Below, piece after piece: positions 9,557 to 17,934 of a stretch of DNA of 64,000 bases. The stretch covers positions 744,001 through 808,000 of the forward strand of contig CBDFKB010000008.1 of the NCBI GenBank assembly GCA_965248715.1. Reading direction: 5' to 3'. Source of the stretch: CBDFKB01 sp965248715 (GTDB taxonomy: Bacteria > Pseudomonadota > Alphaproteobacteria > Rhizobiales > Rhizobiaceae). Both the position numbers and the translations under genes were made by a program. The first letter of the stretch is position 1. Every line of letters starts with the position of its first letter. The notes under the pieces were generated by a model. The model worked only from the letters and a program-made list of their open reading frames with translations. It was not told the origin of the DNA and made no database searches.

Positions 9557-10213
9557 TTATTTCTCCGGATGTGCGGCTTCCTTGCTATCTTCTTGTTCGC
9601 CATCACCATTTTCGTCGGCAGTTTCGGCGTCGGACAGTTCGGCTTCCGCTTCCTCAGGATTTTCGAACACTTCTTCCAGGTCAAGTGTATCTTCGTCGTC
9701 CGCCTCGTCGCGATCAAACGATACCCGACCGGTAAGATCCTCACCTGCCGCTTGCCGCGCTGCTTCGTCGGCGGAGCGGGCAACGTTGACAGCAATTGAA
9801 GATTCGACTTCCGGATGAAGCACAACCTTTACCCCATGCATGCCGATGACTTTGATCGGCCGCAGCAAATTGATCTGGTTGCGGGCGACGCTAAAGCCGT
9901 TCTCCTCAAGCACAATGGCGATGTCGCGGGCCGAAACCGAGCCGTAGAGCTGGCCGGTTTCGCCGGCCGAACGAATTACCATATAGGTGTTACCCTCGAG
10001 CTTTTCGTGCACCGCTTCGGCTTCATGTTTGCGCTCCAGATTGCGGGCTTCGAGGTGCGCTTTGTTGACCTCAAAGCGGGCCATGTTGGCCTCATTGGCC
10101 CTCAACGCCTTGCCCTGAGGCAGCAAATAGTTGCGGGCATAGCCGGTCTTGACTTTCACCACGTCGCCCATCTGGCCAAGCCTGGCGATGCGTTCCAGCA
10201 ATATTACTTCCAT
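9557..10213 (-). CDS. rplI: 50S ribosomal protein L9
   Basis: 218 residues. L9 binds 23S rRNA and bridges the L1 stalk base. The N-terminal domain MEVILLERIARLGQMGDVV with KVKTGYARNYLLPQGKA is canonical, followed by the long central helix and the C-terminal RNA-binding domain to about residue 150. The last about 65 residues are a strongly acidic, low-complexity tail rich in Asp and Glu, longer than in E. coli L9 (about 149 residues) but seen in other alphaproteobacteria. Part of the rpsF-rpsR-DUF2232-rplI cluster. Confidence 0.96.
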   Translation of the reverse strand: MEVILLERIARLGQMGDVVKVKTGYARNYLLPQGKALRANEANMARFEVNKAHLEARNLERKHEAEAVHEKLEGNTYMVIRSAGETGQLYGSVSARDIAIVLEENGFSVARNQINLLRPIKVIGMHGVKVVLHPEVESSIAVNVARSADEAARQAAGEDLTGRVSFDRDEADDEDTLDLEEVFENPEEAEAELSDAETADENGDGEQEDSKEAAHPEK

Positions 10214-10243
10214 TTGATTTCCTTTCCGTCGGCATAACAGGTG

Positions 10244-11194
10244 TCATTCATTGTTGATGGTAGGTTTTCGTGTGCCGCGCGTTGTGTATGAACGAGCGAT
10301 GCCGGCGATCGCGAACGCGATCAGCGGCAAGGTGAACATCAGGCAGATGAAATAGCTCGCGAATAGGATCAAGCCGCGCGTCGCGCGGCCGCGGGTCGCC
10401 AGGTGCAGCGCGGCAAATCCGCTCATGGTGTAAGCCACAAACAACGCCCCAGTGATGGTTTTTCCGACCTGGCCGCCAATGCCGTCGACAAATAGTGCCA
10501 CCGCTAATGCCACCGCGAAGATTGGCAAGGTGCTCGACGGCAAAGTCAGCTCCAGCGCCAGATCGTCCCTGGGACGCTTTAAATGGCCAGAAAAGCCCAC
10601 CACTAACCAGGCGATCATCAGCGCTAGCGATTGCGCCAGCAGCCAGATGATTGGAAACAGGAACGGCACCAGCGCGCCGATCATGCGGGCGAGATTGGCA
10701 ATTTCTTCGTCGGATTGGGCACCGGTTCCTCCGCCTGCGTCACGCATTTCGGTGAAAATCTGCCGATAGGCGTCCTCGATCGGACCAGGATCGAACAGGC
10801 CGGTGAAAGCGGCGATGACGCAACCGGCGGCAACCGCAAGGGTTAGCCGGTTAAAGATTGCGCCTACCGGGTACCATTCAAGCTCGCCGGAGCGCTCGTC
10901 GATTGTTCTGGAAAGTCCGGCCAGGTGGCCGATCCACGCCGCTGGGAAAGCCATCATGACTCCGGCCAGCATGCCGGACATTGGCGTGTTGAATAAGGCA
11001 ATCGCCAAGGTGCAAACTGCGGCCGCGATAAATCCCGGAAAGGTGCCCCAGGCCAGTGCGACGATGTAAATCGGTACCGGGGCAATGATCAGCAGAGGCT
11101 GTGCCGCCAGGCCGCCGCGTGCAACCGCCATGGTCACCAGGCATGCTGCGATGCCGGCGACTATGGCGGTCAATATATCCTGGCTTTTTAACAT
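10244..11194 (-). CDS. DUF2232 domain membrane protein
   Basis: 316 residues from ATG at 11194 (MLKSQDILTAIVAGIAAC). At least seven hydrophobic segments span the protein, with a polar loop near residues 130-175. DUF2232 proteins sit between rpsR and rplI throughout Hyphomicrobiales, as here; they resemble the S components of ECF transporters or YybS-like proteins, but no function is established. The extension to 11257 is a different, polar N-terminus and was rejected. Confidence 0.85.
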   Translation of the reverse strand: MLKSQDILTAIVAGIAACLVTMAVARGGLAAQPLLIIAPVPIYIVALAWGTFPGFIAAAVCTLAIALFNTPMSGMLAGVMMAFPAAWIGHLAGLSRTIDERSGELEWYPVGAIFNRLTLAVAAGCVIAAFTGLFDPGPIEDAYRQIFTEMRDAGGGTGAQSDEEIANLARMIGALVPFLFPIIWLLAQSLALMIAWLVVGFSGHLKRPRDDLALELTLPSSTLPIFAVALAVALFVDGIGGQVGKTITGALFVAYTMSGFAALHLATRGRATRGLILFASYFICLMFTLPLIAFAIAGIARSYTTRGTRKPTINNE

Positions 11195-11281
11195 ACGCTG
11201 TCCTGTCACCTGACAGTTAGGGCGCTTTGGCGGCCCAACTTGCCGGCAGTTTGCCACCGCCGGCCGATTGTTCTGCTATTC

Positions 11282-11449
11282 CTAGTGGAATGAATTTAAC
11301 ATTTGATGCCCATTTGCAGCTTCGTCGTTTGTCAAATGTCAAATGTCAAATTCCACTAGATTCAATATCTTGCTAGTGGTTCTTTTTATTCCAAGATTTG
11401 CAAACCTAAGTGTTGCAACGGGACGCAAATGTTAGAATCGAACCACTAG
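11282..11449. repeat. Interspersed double-hairpin element, copy 1
   Basis: First of three copies in the window (others at 20563-20752 and 39355-39516). It contains two adjacent hairpins. The first has arms CTAGTGGAAT and ATTCCACTAG; the second has arms CTAGTGGTTC and GAACCACTAG. Nested inside are further pairings (GCAAAT with ATTTGC). Hairpin 1 carries a tandem heptamer TGTCAAA, three units here. Together with a short partial palindrome it occupies the gap between the DUF2232 gene and rpsR. Confidence 0.85.
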
Positions 11450-11582
11450 AGCTCCAGAGCACGGCACAATTTCTGTGAAACACGGCCGCGCTTTTGCGGG
11501 TTGTTTCGGTGCCCATTTAAATCCCAAAACCGCTACTGACCCCGGACCTGGTTAGGGACAGGGTTTTGTCACCAACAGAACT

Positions 11583-11834
11583 CTAGCCGATCACGTAGGG
11601 CAACAGGCCCAAAAACCTTGCACGCTTGATCGCACGAGACAGTTCACGTTGTTTCTTGTGGCTGACTGCGGTGATGCGCGACGGCACGATCTTTCCTCGT
11701 TCGGAAACATAACGCTGTAACAGCCTAACGTCCTTGTAGTCGATCTTTGGCGCGCTCGGAGAAGAAAACGGGCATGATTTACGGCGTCGGCCAAATGGCC
11801 GGCGGCCAGCGGAGGAGCTTCTTGGACTATCCAT
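11583..11834 (-). CDS. rpsR: 30S ribosomal protein S18
   Basis: 83 residues from ATG at 11834. The core IDYKDVRLLQRYVSERGKIV followed by SRITAVSHKKQRELSRAIKR and FLGLLPYV is diagnostic of S18. The start codon overlaps the last eight bases of rpsF, giving translational coupling; longer in-frame starts inside rpsF were rejected. Serves in the small-subunit platform next to S6. Confidence 0.96.
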   Translation of the reverse strand: MDSPRSSSAGRRPFGRRRKSCPFSSPSAPKIDYKDVRLLQRYVSERGKIVPSRITAVSHKKQRELSRAIKRARFLGLLPYVIG

Positions 11835-12261
11835 TGCTTTCGCCTTCTTTCGCCTTGGCAGCCGGTTGTGGGCGCGGCGCGCCACCATGGCGGCCGTCAC
11901 CACGGTCACGGTCGCGACCACCGCGGCGATCGTCGCGGTCGCGTTTCTGCATCATCGCCGATGGGCCGTCTTCGTGCTCATCGACCTTGAGCGTTAAAAA
12001 CCGCAAAATGTCTTCGTGCAGCGACATTTGCCGCTCCATCTCGCTAACCGCTGCAGCTGGTGCGTCCAGGTTCATCAGTGTGTAATGGGCTTTGCGGTTT
12101 TTGCGGATCTTGTAGGACAAGCTACGCAGACCCCAGGGCTCGATCTTGGAGACGCTGCCGCCATTTTCTTCCAATACACCCTTGAATTGCCCGCAAAGCG
12201 CCTCGGCCTGTTGGGCCGAAATATCCTGTCGTGCCATTAGCACATGTTCGTATAGTGGCAT
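11827..12261 (-). CDS. rpsF: 30S ribosomal protein S6
   Basis: 144 residues from ATG at 12261 (MPLYEHVLMARQDIS). The S6 core ends near residue 105. It is followed by a low-complexity tail of Arg/Asp and Gly/Arg repeats (KRDRDDRRGGRDRDRG), a common alphaproteobacterial extension. S6 pairs with S18 in the platform of the small subunit, matching the overlap with rpsR. An ATG two codons upstream is possible but less like the family. Confidence 0.95.
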   Translation of the reverse strand: MPLYEHVLMARQDISAQQAEALCGQFKGVLEENGGSVSKIEPWGLRSLSYKIRKNRKAHYTLMNLDAPAAAVSEMERQMSLHEDILRFLTLKVDEHEDGPSAMMQKRDRDDRRGGRDRDRGDGRHGGAPRPQPAAKAKEGESNG

Positions 12262-12471
12262 GTTCACCTTTCCTTATTCTCACCAATCCGCCGACGCAGA
12301 GCCTCCAATTCGCTTCCATATGGCCGCAAATGCGGCGGGAAAGGCGTTTCGGATCGCGTTCGAGAGCGGAGACACGGGAAGCCGACAAACGATTGATTTG
12401 CCTGAGTGCGAAAATTCGCACATCCTTCCGTTCAGCCCCCAGCCGACGGGCCAGTTCATTAAAGCCGGCGC

Positions 12472-12733
12472 TTTATACGCTGATCGCGCTGGATTGCAAG
12501 TTGCAATTGGGCCGCCGGTGTTGGCGGTTCGGAATAGTAAACCTACCTAGGGTCAGGCCCCATTAATCTGGTTACAATGGCGTTCGATATGACAAGAATT
12601 CTTTTATACGCTGATCGCGCTGGATTGCAAGTTGCAATTGGGCCGCCGGTGTTGGCGGTTCGGAATAGTAAACCTACCTAGGGTCAGGCCCCATTAATCT
12701 GGTTACAATGGCGTTCGATATGACAAGAATTCT
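12472..12733. repeat. 131-bp perfect tandem duplication upstream of rpsF
   Basis: Bases 12472-12602 are repeated directly at 12603-12733. Each copy starts TTTATACGCTGATCGC and ends GACAAGAATTC, and includes a left terminal repeat (TAGGGTCAGGCCCC) of the element at 12679-12945. Being essentially identical, it looks recent. Confidence 0.85.
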
Positions 12734-12945
12734 TAGGAAAAGCTCGAAAAGCGGGTCTTTGCCCCGGTTGAGAGGTTTGACGCAGGAGTTCGCTGTCATA
12801 TCGAACGTCCTACGGATAGGTCCTATTTGCACGGACTATGTCGTCGCAAGCCTTTGAAAACCAGGCAGGTTACCTGCAGGTTTGCTCCTAATATCCGTAC
12901 AAATAGGACTTACCATTGCAGCCATATTAATGGGGCCTGACCCTA
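12679..12945. mobile_element. Small transposon-like element with 20-bp terminal inverted repeats
   Basis: Perfect inverted repeats bound 267 bp: TAGGGTCAGGCCCCATTAAT at 12679-12698 and its reverse complement at 12926-12945. Inside are nested inverted pairs: GTTCGATATGACA (about 12713) with TGTCATATCGAAC (about 12793); GTCCTATTTGCACGGA with TCCGTACAAATAGGAC; and the hairpin GCAGGTTACCTGC. No coding potential is seen, so it is MITE-like. The left repeat also occurs once more at 12548-12567 through the tandem duplication. The right repeat supplies the stop codon of the luxR gene. Confidence 0.7.
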
Positions 12946-13719
12946 TCGTGTGATCTTAGCAGCGTCTCCCACCACGTCGTCCAATTTGAGAATTCCAAGG
13001 ACGATCGCGCGGGCAACCGCAGCGGTTTTGTTTGCACAACCAAGCTTACGGCGCGCGCTGCGGATGTGACCATGGACCGTAAATACTCCGGTCTCGAGAA
13101 TGCGGGCGATTTCCTGGTCGGTCTTGCCGAGCGCTGCCCAATTCAGGCACGAGACCTCTCGCCGGGTTAGATCATTGTTGATGCGCGGTTGGGTGCCGTG
13201 AACCAACTGATCGATTTTCTTTTGCAGCAGCTTGGCGGACGCCCGCCATTCCGGCAATCTTTGTGCTTTCATCGCTTGCCAAAGATCGGGCGTTGCGTTG
13301 AAGGTGAACGACACATTGGTCAAAAGGTTGATGTCACGGGTAGTGGGAATGGTGATGCCCTGGTTGCCCACACCGTGCGAACGGGCATCGTCCAAATATG
13401 CCCCGACATCGCGATCCATCTCACCGACTTCATTCCAGTCGATTACCGAAACTTGGTCGAAGCACAAATTGACCACCGGATCGATCGAGAAATACGATTT
13501 GGTCAGATAACGCAGTAGCCAATCCGCACGATAGGTCAAAACAAAACGGTAAGGTACGTCTGCCGAACGACGGTCGCGTTCCGCGTAGGTTATGTATTCG
13601 ATGCCGTGGGCATCACGAATTTCGCGCAAACTACGCAGCAGCAAACCATCGCCAAACGAGTTGTTGGAATAGTTTTTATAGTCGGGATAGCTCATGAACT
13701 CGAACATGAGGCGCTCCAT
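12943..13719 (-). CDS. LuxR-family regulator with autoinducer-binding domain (LuxR solo)
   Basis: 258 residues. The N-terminal autoinducer-binding domain keeps residues that contact acyl-homoserine lactones in TraR-type proteins: Trp67, Tyr71, Asp80 and Trp95 in an ADWLLRYLTKSYFSIDPVV context. The C-terminal GerE helix-turn-helix begins at LTRREVSCLNWAALGKTDQE near residue 184. No luxI-type synthase is in the window, so it is a solo sensor, possibly of its own or of foreign signals. It lies 47 bp downstream of the RadC-like gene on the same strand. The stop TAG is the last three bases of the adjoining element's terminal repeat, so the C-terminus may have been altered by that insertion. Confidence 0.88.
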   Translation of the reverse strand: MERLMFEFMSYPDYKNYSNNSFGDGLLLRSLREIRDAHGIEYITYAERDRRSADVPYRFVLTYRADWLLRYLTKSYFSIDPVVNLCFDQVSVIDWNEVGEMDRDVGAYLDDARSHGVGNQGITIPTTRDINLLTNVSFTFNATPDLWQAMKAQRLPEWRASAKLLQKKIDQLVHGTQPRINNDLTRREVSCLNWAALGKTDQEIARILETGVFTVHGHIRSARRKLGCANKTAAVARAIVLGILKLDDVVGDAAKITR

Positions 13720-13766
13720 TGCCCAGGCGACATCAAAACCGCTGCATTCATTGGATTATGCCGGTC

Positions 13767-14483
13767 TCATTGGCCGATTGAGCAATTGGCAACCCGTGTC
13801 CAATCCCGCGATGCGCGAAGGCTGGTCGCGGTGCCAGCGCCAACCACGATATGGTCGACGATGGTTACGCCAAATAGGCGTGCGCCGGCACAAAGGCGCG
13901 CCGTCATCGCCAAGTCACCTTTGCTTGGCGCGGCATTGCCGCTTGGATGATTGTGAACCAGAACAATGCCGCTAGCCGCGTGCGCCAATGCCCGTATCAG
14001 AAGTTCGCGCGGATAGACGCAAACATGATCCACGGTCCCGCGCTGGATCATTTCCGCGTCGATCAACCGTAGCGACTTGTCGAGAAATATCCCCCAAAAT
14101 TGCTCGCGGCTATCGCCGCCGACCAGGCTGCGGCTGTAACGTTTTAGCGCCGCCTGATCGCTCAGCACCGGTTTTCCGGAAATATCGGAGCGCAAAAGTG
14201 CCATCGAAAATCGCCTTGCTTTGGCAATTGCACCTGCCGCCTGCTTAGGCAACGCGCACTCCACGGTTAACCGGCCTCGTGACTGGGCACAGACCCGGCC
14301 AAGGCTTCCAAAGCGGCTGAGCAGGCGTTGCGCGGTCAACGAACACTCCAATTCCGGCAGGTGGTCTTGCAGCAATCCGGCAAGCAGCGCCTGGTCGCGA
14401 TTATACCTTACCTCGTCCGCCTCCGCCGATCGTACAATCAAATTGTCCTTTGCACATAAATTCATCGCGTTAGCATCCGCCAT
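13767..14483 (-). CDS. RadC-like JAB/MPN domain protein
   Basis: 238 residues from ATG at 14483, chosen because TGGAGGGG stands 4-11 bases upstream; the frame extends to 14600 without support. The C-terminal half is a JAB metalloprotease-like domain with HNHPSGNAAPSKGD, matching the H-x-H-P-S-G...S-x-x-D zinc motif of RadC proteins, and ends with the DHIVVGAG segment. The N-terminal part (helix-hairpin-helix-like in RadC) is divergent. RadC was named for DNA repair, but its role is unproven, and many family members ride on mobile DNA. Probably co-transcribed with the downstream luxR. Confidence 0.8.
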   Translation of the reverse strand: MADANAMNLCAKDNLIVRSAEADEVRYNRDQALLAGLLQDHLPELECSLTAQRLLSRFGSLGRVCAQSRGRLTVECALPKQAAGAIAKARRFSMALLRSDISGKPVLSDQAALKRYSRSLVGGDSREQFWGIFLDKSLRLIDAEMIQRGTVDHVCVYPRELLIRALAHAASGIVLVHNHPSGNAAPSKGDLAMTARLCAGARLFGVTIVDHIVVGAGTATSLRASRDWTRVANCSIGQ

Positions 14484-14866
14484 GATCCCCTCCATGTCCT
14501 GTGTCTGGCGGAATCTTTCGTGCCTAGAAGACAAAATCCACCCCAAAAATTGATAAAATCTGCGAATATTCGTAAAATTATAAGTAACAATTTGATTCAT
14601 ATTCTTCTAAAAGGCGATAATTGCGTAATAATTAAGTAAACAAAATTCAAATGCTCAAAAATTATTACCTCCACCAACATGCATGTTTGGGCAGCCGGCA
14701 CGCCTCTTGACTTGCCCGCCATGAACGTACAACGCTTGGGAATTCTAGCGCCTTTGCCATTTAGAGGGCCTCGCCAACAGGCTGTGGGTCAGGACGCAAT
14801 AGTGTGGTGGTGTTTCGAAGAACCTGACGTGGCATAGCTGTGGCCAGTCACGATAATGGAGAAGAT
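14484..14866. promoter_or_regulatory. Divergent intergenic region between the radC-like gene and fabD
   Basis: The section 14560-14690 is notably AT-rich and probably carries divergent promoters. GGAGAAG at 14858-14864 is the ribosome binding site that fixes the fabD start at 14867. No other gene is seen. Confidence 0.4.
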
Positions 14867-15820
14867 ATGACGCTTGCGGTATTGTTTCCAGGCCAAGGAA
14901 GCCAAGCGGTTGGAATGGGCCAAGAACTGGCGGCCGAGCTTCCAGCCGCCCGCGAAGTGTTTGACGCGGTGGATGATGCGCTTGGCGAAAAGCTTTCCGA
15001 ACTGATCTGGAACGGCCCGGCCGATCAACTGACCTTAACCGCAAATGCGCAACCGGCCCTGATGGCGGTATCGATCGCCGCCATCAAGGGGCTTGCAAGC
15101 GAGGGTTTTGTGCTGGCCGACCACGGGTTTTGCGTGGCCGGGCACTCGCTGGGCGAATATTCAGCGCTATGTGCGGCTGGAAGTTTGTCATTGAGCGATA
15201 CCGCCCGCTTGTTGCGGATCCGGGGTCGGGCGATGCAGAACGCGGTTCCGCCGGGCAAGGGGGCAATGGCAGCGATCATCGGTCTTGAGGCAGACGCGGT
15301 TGAGCAAATTTGTCGTGACGCGGTGCCACAACCGTCCACCGATGCCTGTTGTCAGATCGCCAACGATAATGGCGGTGGCCAGCTTGTTATTTCCGGCAGC
15401 GCCAGCCACGTGCAAGCCGCGTCGCAGCTGGCCCGCGAGCGCGGCGCCAAGCGGGCGTTGCCATTGCCGGTTTCGGCCCCGTTTCATAGTGCCTTGATGG
15501 CGCCGGCAGCCGAGGTAATGCGCGAGGCGCTCGGCAAGGTTGAAATTATTGCACCCTCGGTGCCAGTGATTATGAATGTGGCGGCTGCGCCGATCAGCGA
15601 TCCAGATACCATAAGAGCCTGCCTGGTCGAGCAGGTGAGCGGACAGGTGCGCTGGCGCGAAACCGTGATTTGGATGGCTGACAATGGGGTAACTAGCGCC
15701 ATTGAAGCCGGCGCCGGCAAGATATTGAGCGGTTTGGTGCGGCGGATCGCACGCGAGATCAATTGTGCGGTGGTTGGTAGCCTCGCTGAGGCGCAAAAAG
15801 CCCGCGCTATGTGGCAATAA
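14867..15820 (+). CDS. fabD: Malonyl-CoA:ACP transacylase
   Basis: 317 residues from ATG at 14867, three bases after GGAGAAGAT. Loads malonyl groups from CoA onto acyl carrier protein for fatty acid synthesis. Seen: FPGQGSQ at residues 7-13, the nucleophile Ser94 in GHSLGEY, and the PVSAPFHS motif with the catalytic His near residue 204. Length is typical. Followed by fabG (55 bp gap) and acpP, the standard fab cluster. The GTG at 14840 was rejected as start. Confidence 0.96.
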   Translation: MTLAVLFPGQGSQAVGMGQELAAELPAAREVFDAVDDALGEKLSELIWNGPADQLTLTANAQPALMAVSIAAIKGLASEGFVLADHGFCVAGHSLGEYSALCAAGSLSLSDTARLLRIRGRAMQNAVPPGKGAMAAIIGLEADAVEQICRDAVPQPSTDACCQIANDNGGGQLVISGSASHVQAASQLARERGAKRALPLPVSAPFHSALMAPAAEVMREALGKVEIIAPSVPVIMNVAAAPISDPDTIRACLVEQVSGQVRWRETVIWMADNGVTSAIEAGAGKILSGLVRRIAREINCAVVGSLAEAQKARAMWQ

Positions 15821-15875
15821 CTGAACCACGGGCGTCAAACCCAAACCGTATTTGCAACCAATTGGAACAACATTG

Positions 15876-16613
15876 ATGTTTGATATTGCCGGCAAAAAAG
15901 CATTTGTTACCGGAGCCAGCGGCGGCATTGGCGAAGCGATTGCCCGCACCCTGCATGGCCAAGGCGTAACGGTAGCCATCCACGGCACCCGGGTGGAAAA
16001 GTTGGAACAATTGGCCGTGGATCTGGGGGAACGGGTCCATGTTTTTTCAGCCGATCTCAGCCAGCGGGCGGAAATCGATGGTCTGATTGCCAAGGTTGAA
16101 GAGGCGCTCGACGGCCTCGATATCTTGATCAACAATGCCGGTATTACCAAAGACGGCCTTTTCGTGCGGATGTCCAACGACGATTGGGACCGGGTGCTGC
16201 AAGTCAATTTGACTGCGGCCTTTCAGCTTTGCCGTGATGCGGCCTATCCGATGATGCGGCGTAGAAGTGGGCGGATTATCAACATTACTTCGGTAGTAGG
16301 CGTTACCGGCAATCCGGGCCAGGCCAATTATTGCGCCGCTAAAGCGGGAATGATAGGCATGTCCAAATCCCTGGCCCAGGAAATCGCCAGTCGTGGGGTG
16401 ACGGTCAATTGCATTGCACCCGGTTTCATCAAGACACCGATGACCGATGCGCTTAACGACAAACAGCGTGAAGCGATAATGGGGTCGATTCCGGCCCGGC
16501 GACTTGGTTCGGGTGATGAAATCGCCTCGGCGGTTGCGTTTCTTGCTTCAAACCAGGCGGGCTATATCACCGGCCAGACTTTGCATGTAAACGGCGGTAT
16601 GGCGATGATCTAG
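15876..16613 (+). CDS. fabG: 3-oxoacyl-ACP reductase
   Basis: 245 residues from ATG at 15876. NADPH-dependent reduction of 3-ketoacyl-ACP. An SDR with TGASGGIG at residues 12-19, NNAGI near 85-89, the catalytic Ser-Tyr-Lys set with YCAAK near residue 150, and the typical C-terminal end ITGQTLHVNGGMAM. Between fabD and acpP, so the assignment to fatty acid synthesis rather than another SDR role is secure. Confidence 0.95.
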   Translation: MFDIAGKKAFVTGASGGIGEAIARTLHGQGVTVAIHGTRVEKLEQLAVDLGERVHVFSADLSQRAEIDGLIAKVEEALDGLDILINNAGITKDGLFVRMSNDDWDRVLQVNLTAAFQLCRDAAYPMMRRRSGRIINITSVVGVTGNPGQANYCAAKAGMIGMSKSLAQEIASRGVTVNCIAPGFIKTPMTDALNDKQREAIMGSIPARRLGSGDEIASAVAFLASNQAGYITGQTLHVNGGMAMI

Positions 16614-16859
16614 GCGCAACGTTTTCTGCTGCCGGAAACCATGTTGCAGGAGCCGGCCAGCATATTGTAGCCAGCAATTGGTCTTACCGGCGACCGTGCG
16701 TAAGGAAAATCGATTGCACCAGCGCACACGGCAATTGCATTCCTTGCGCCGTGCGGCTATGGAACCGCCGGACGACAGGTACTGGCCTACCTTCGATAAA
16801 CAGACCCACGATGGTTAATCGTCGTGGCGAGTACACAAACACTAGTCGAGGACAGCGAC

Positions 16860-17096
16860 ATGAGCGATACTGCGGATCGAGTTAAAAAAATTGTTATCGA
16901 GCATTTGGGAGTCGAGGAAGATAAGGTTGCCGAGAACGCGAGTTTTATCGATGACCTTGGCGCTGACTCGCTGGATACCGTGGAACTCGTGATGGCTTTC
17001 GAAGAAGAGTTCGGCGTTGAGATCCCCGACGATGCGGCAGAAACTATTTTGACCGTGGGCGATGCAGTGAAATTCCTGGATAAGCCCAGCACCTAG
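16860..17096 (+). CDS. acpP: Acyl carrier protein
   Basis: 78 residues, acidic. Carries growing acyl chains on a 4'-phosphopantetheine arm at Ser37 in the DSL motif (DLGADSLDTVE). Start at 16860 gives the usual MSDTADRVKKIVIEHLGVEE. The 246-bp gap after fabG suggests its own promoter. In related genomes fabF follows directly; here an IS630 relic does. Confidence 0.97.
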   Translation: MSDTADRVKKIVIEHLGVEEDKVAENASFIDDLGADSLDTVELVMAFEEEFGVEIPDDAAETILTVGDAVKFLDKPST

Positions 17097-17186
17097 AACG
17101 GATCAGGTTTTACTGAATCGTTTTGGGATTCCCAAATTGTCTGATTTGTGATTCGAGCTGCATGCTGGAAAAGGAGGCCGGCATGC

Positions 17187-17922
17187 ATGACCAAGCCATA
17201 TTCCAATGACCTTCGAGAACGTGTTGTTGCTGCTGTCGTTGCAGGAGAGCCGACGCGGGCGCTGGCTGCGCGTTTCGGCGTGCCGTATCATCGGTGATCA
17301 AATGGCATCAGCGCTATCGCGAGACCGGTAGCGTTGCTCCTGCAAAGATGGGGGCTATCGCCCTGTCATCCTCCAAGCACATCGTGATTTTATCCTGGAT
17401 GCCATCCAGCGGACACCGCACCTGACCCTCTACAAGCTCAAGGACATGGCGGCCGGGCGCGGTGTGCAAATGTCCCACGACACGGTCTGGCGTTTCCTGC
17501 GCCGCGAGGGGCTCAGCTTCAAAAAACGCTGTTCGGCCTTGAACAGGGGCGTAGCGATGTAGCCCGCAAGCGACGGCGCTGGAAGAGCTTCATGGGCCGC
17601 CTTGATCCAGAAGGCTTGTCTTCATTGACGAAACCTGGATCAAAACCAACATGGCGCCCATGCGTGGCTGGGGGCCAAAGGGCAAGCGGCTCAGGGCATT
17701 TGCTCCCCATGGCCGGTGGCGACCATGACTTTCTGGGCGGCGCTGCGCTTCGATGACCTGAACCCAATCGAACAGACCTTCGCCAAAATCAAACACTGGA
17801 TGCGAATGGCCGCCGAACGCTCTGTCGACGCTACATGGAAACCGGTGGGTAACCTGATCGATACAATCACAGCCCAGGAATGCCAGAACTATATCAAAAA
17901 CGCCGGATACGCTTCCCAGTAA
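17187..17922 (+). pseudogene. IS630-family transposase relic
   Basis: The frame starts MTKPYSNDLRERVVAAVV with the N-terminal helix-turn-helix of IS630 transposases (GEPTRALAARFGVP). It then breaks by frameshift near 17292, again near 17350, and in the middle. The C-terminal piece LNPIEQTFAKIKHWMR carries the conserved glutamate region of the DDE domain. The segment around the catalytic aspartates (about 17620-17730) is shortened, which points to an internal deletion. Not functional. It sits where fabF would be expected and ends 12 bp from the stop of the convergent DUF1176 gene. Confidence 0.85.
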
Positions 17923-17934
17923 GCCGGAAGCGCT

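Noticed and set aside
11203..11216. CTGTCACCTGACAG as a terminator or operator
   Set aside because: Short palindrome without a T run and just upstream of a start codon; too common to call.
15188..16207. Minus-strand frame of 339 codons opposite fabD and fabG
   Set aside because: Antisense to two certain genes; composition typical of a shadow frame.
17120..17134. TTTGGGATTCCCAAA palindrome as an IS630 end, and its likeness to the IS5 left end at about 51930
   Set aside because: The likeness is limited to a few short words; no partner repeat at the right side of the relic.
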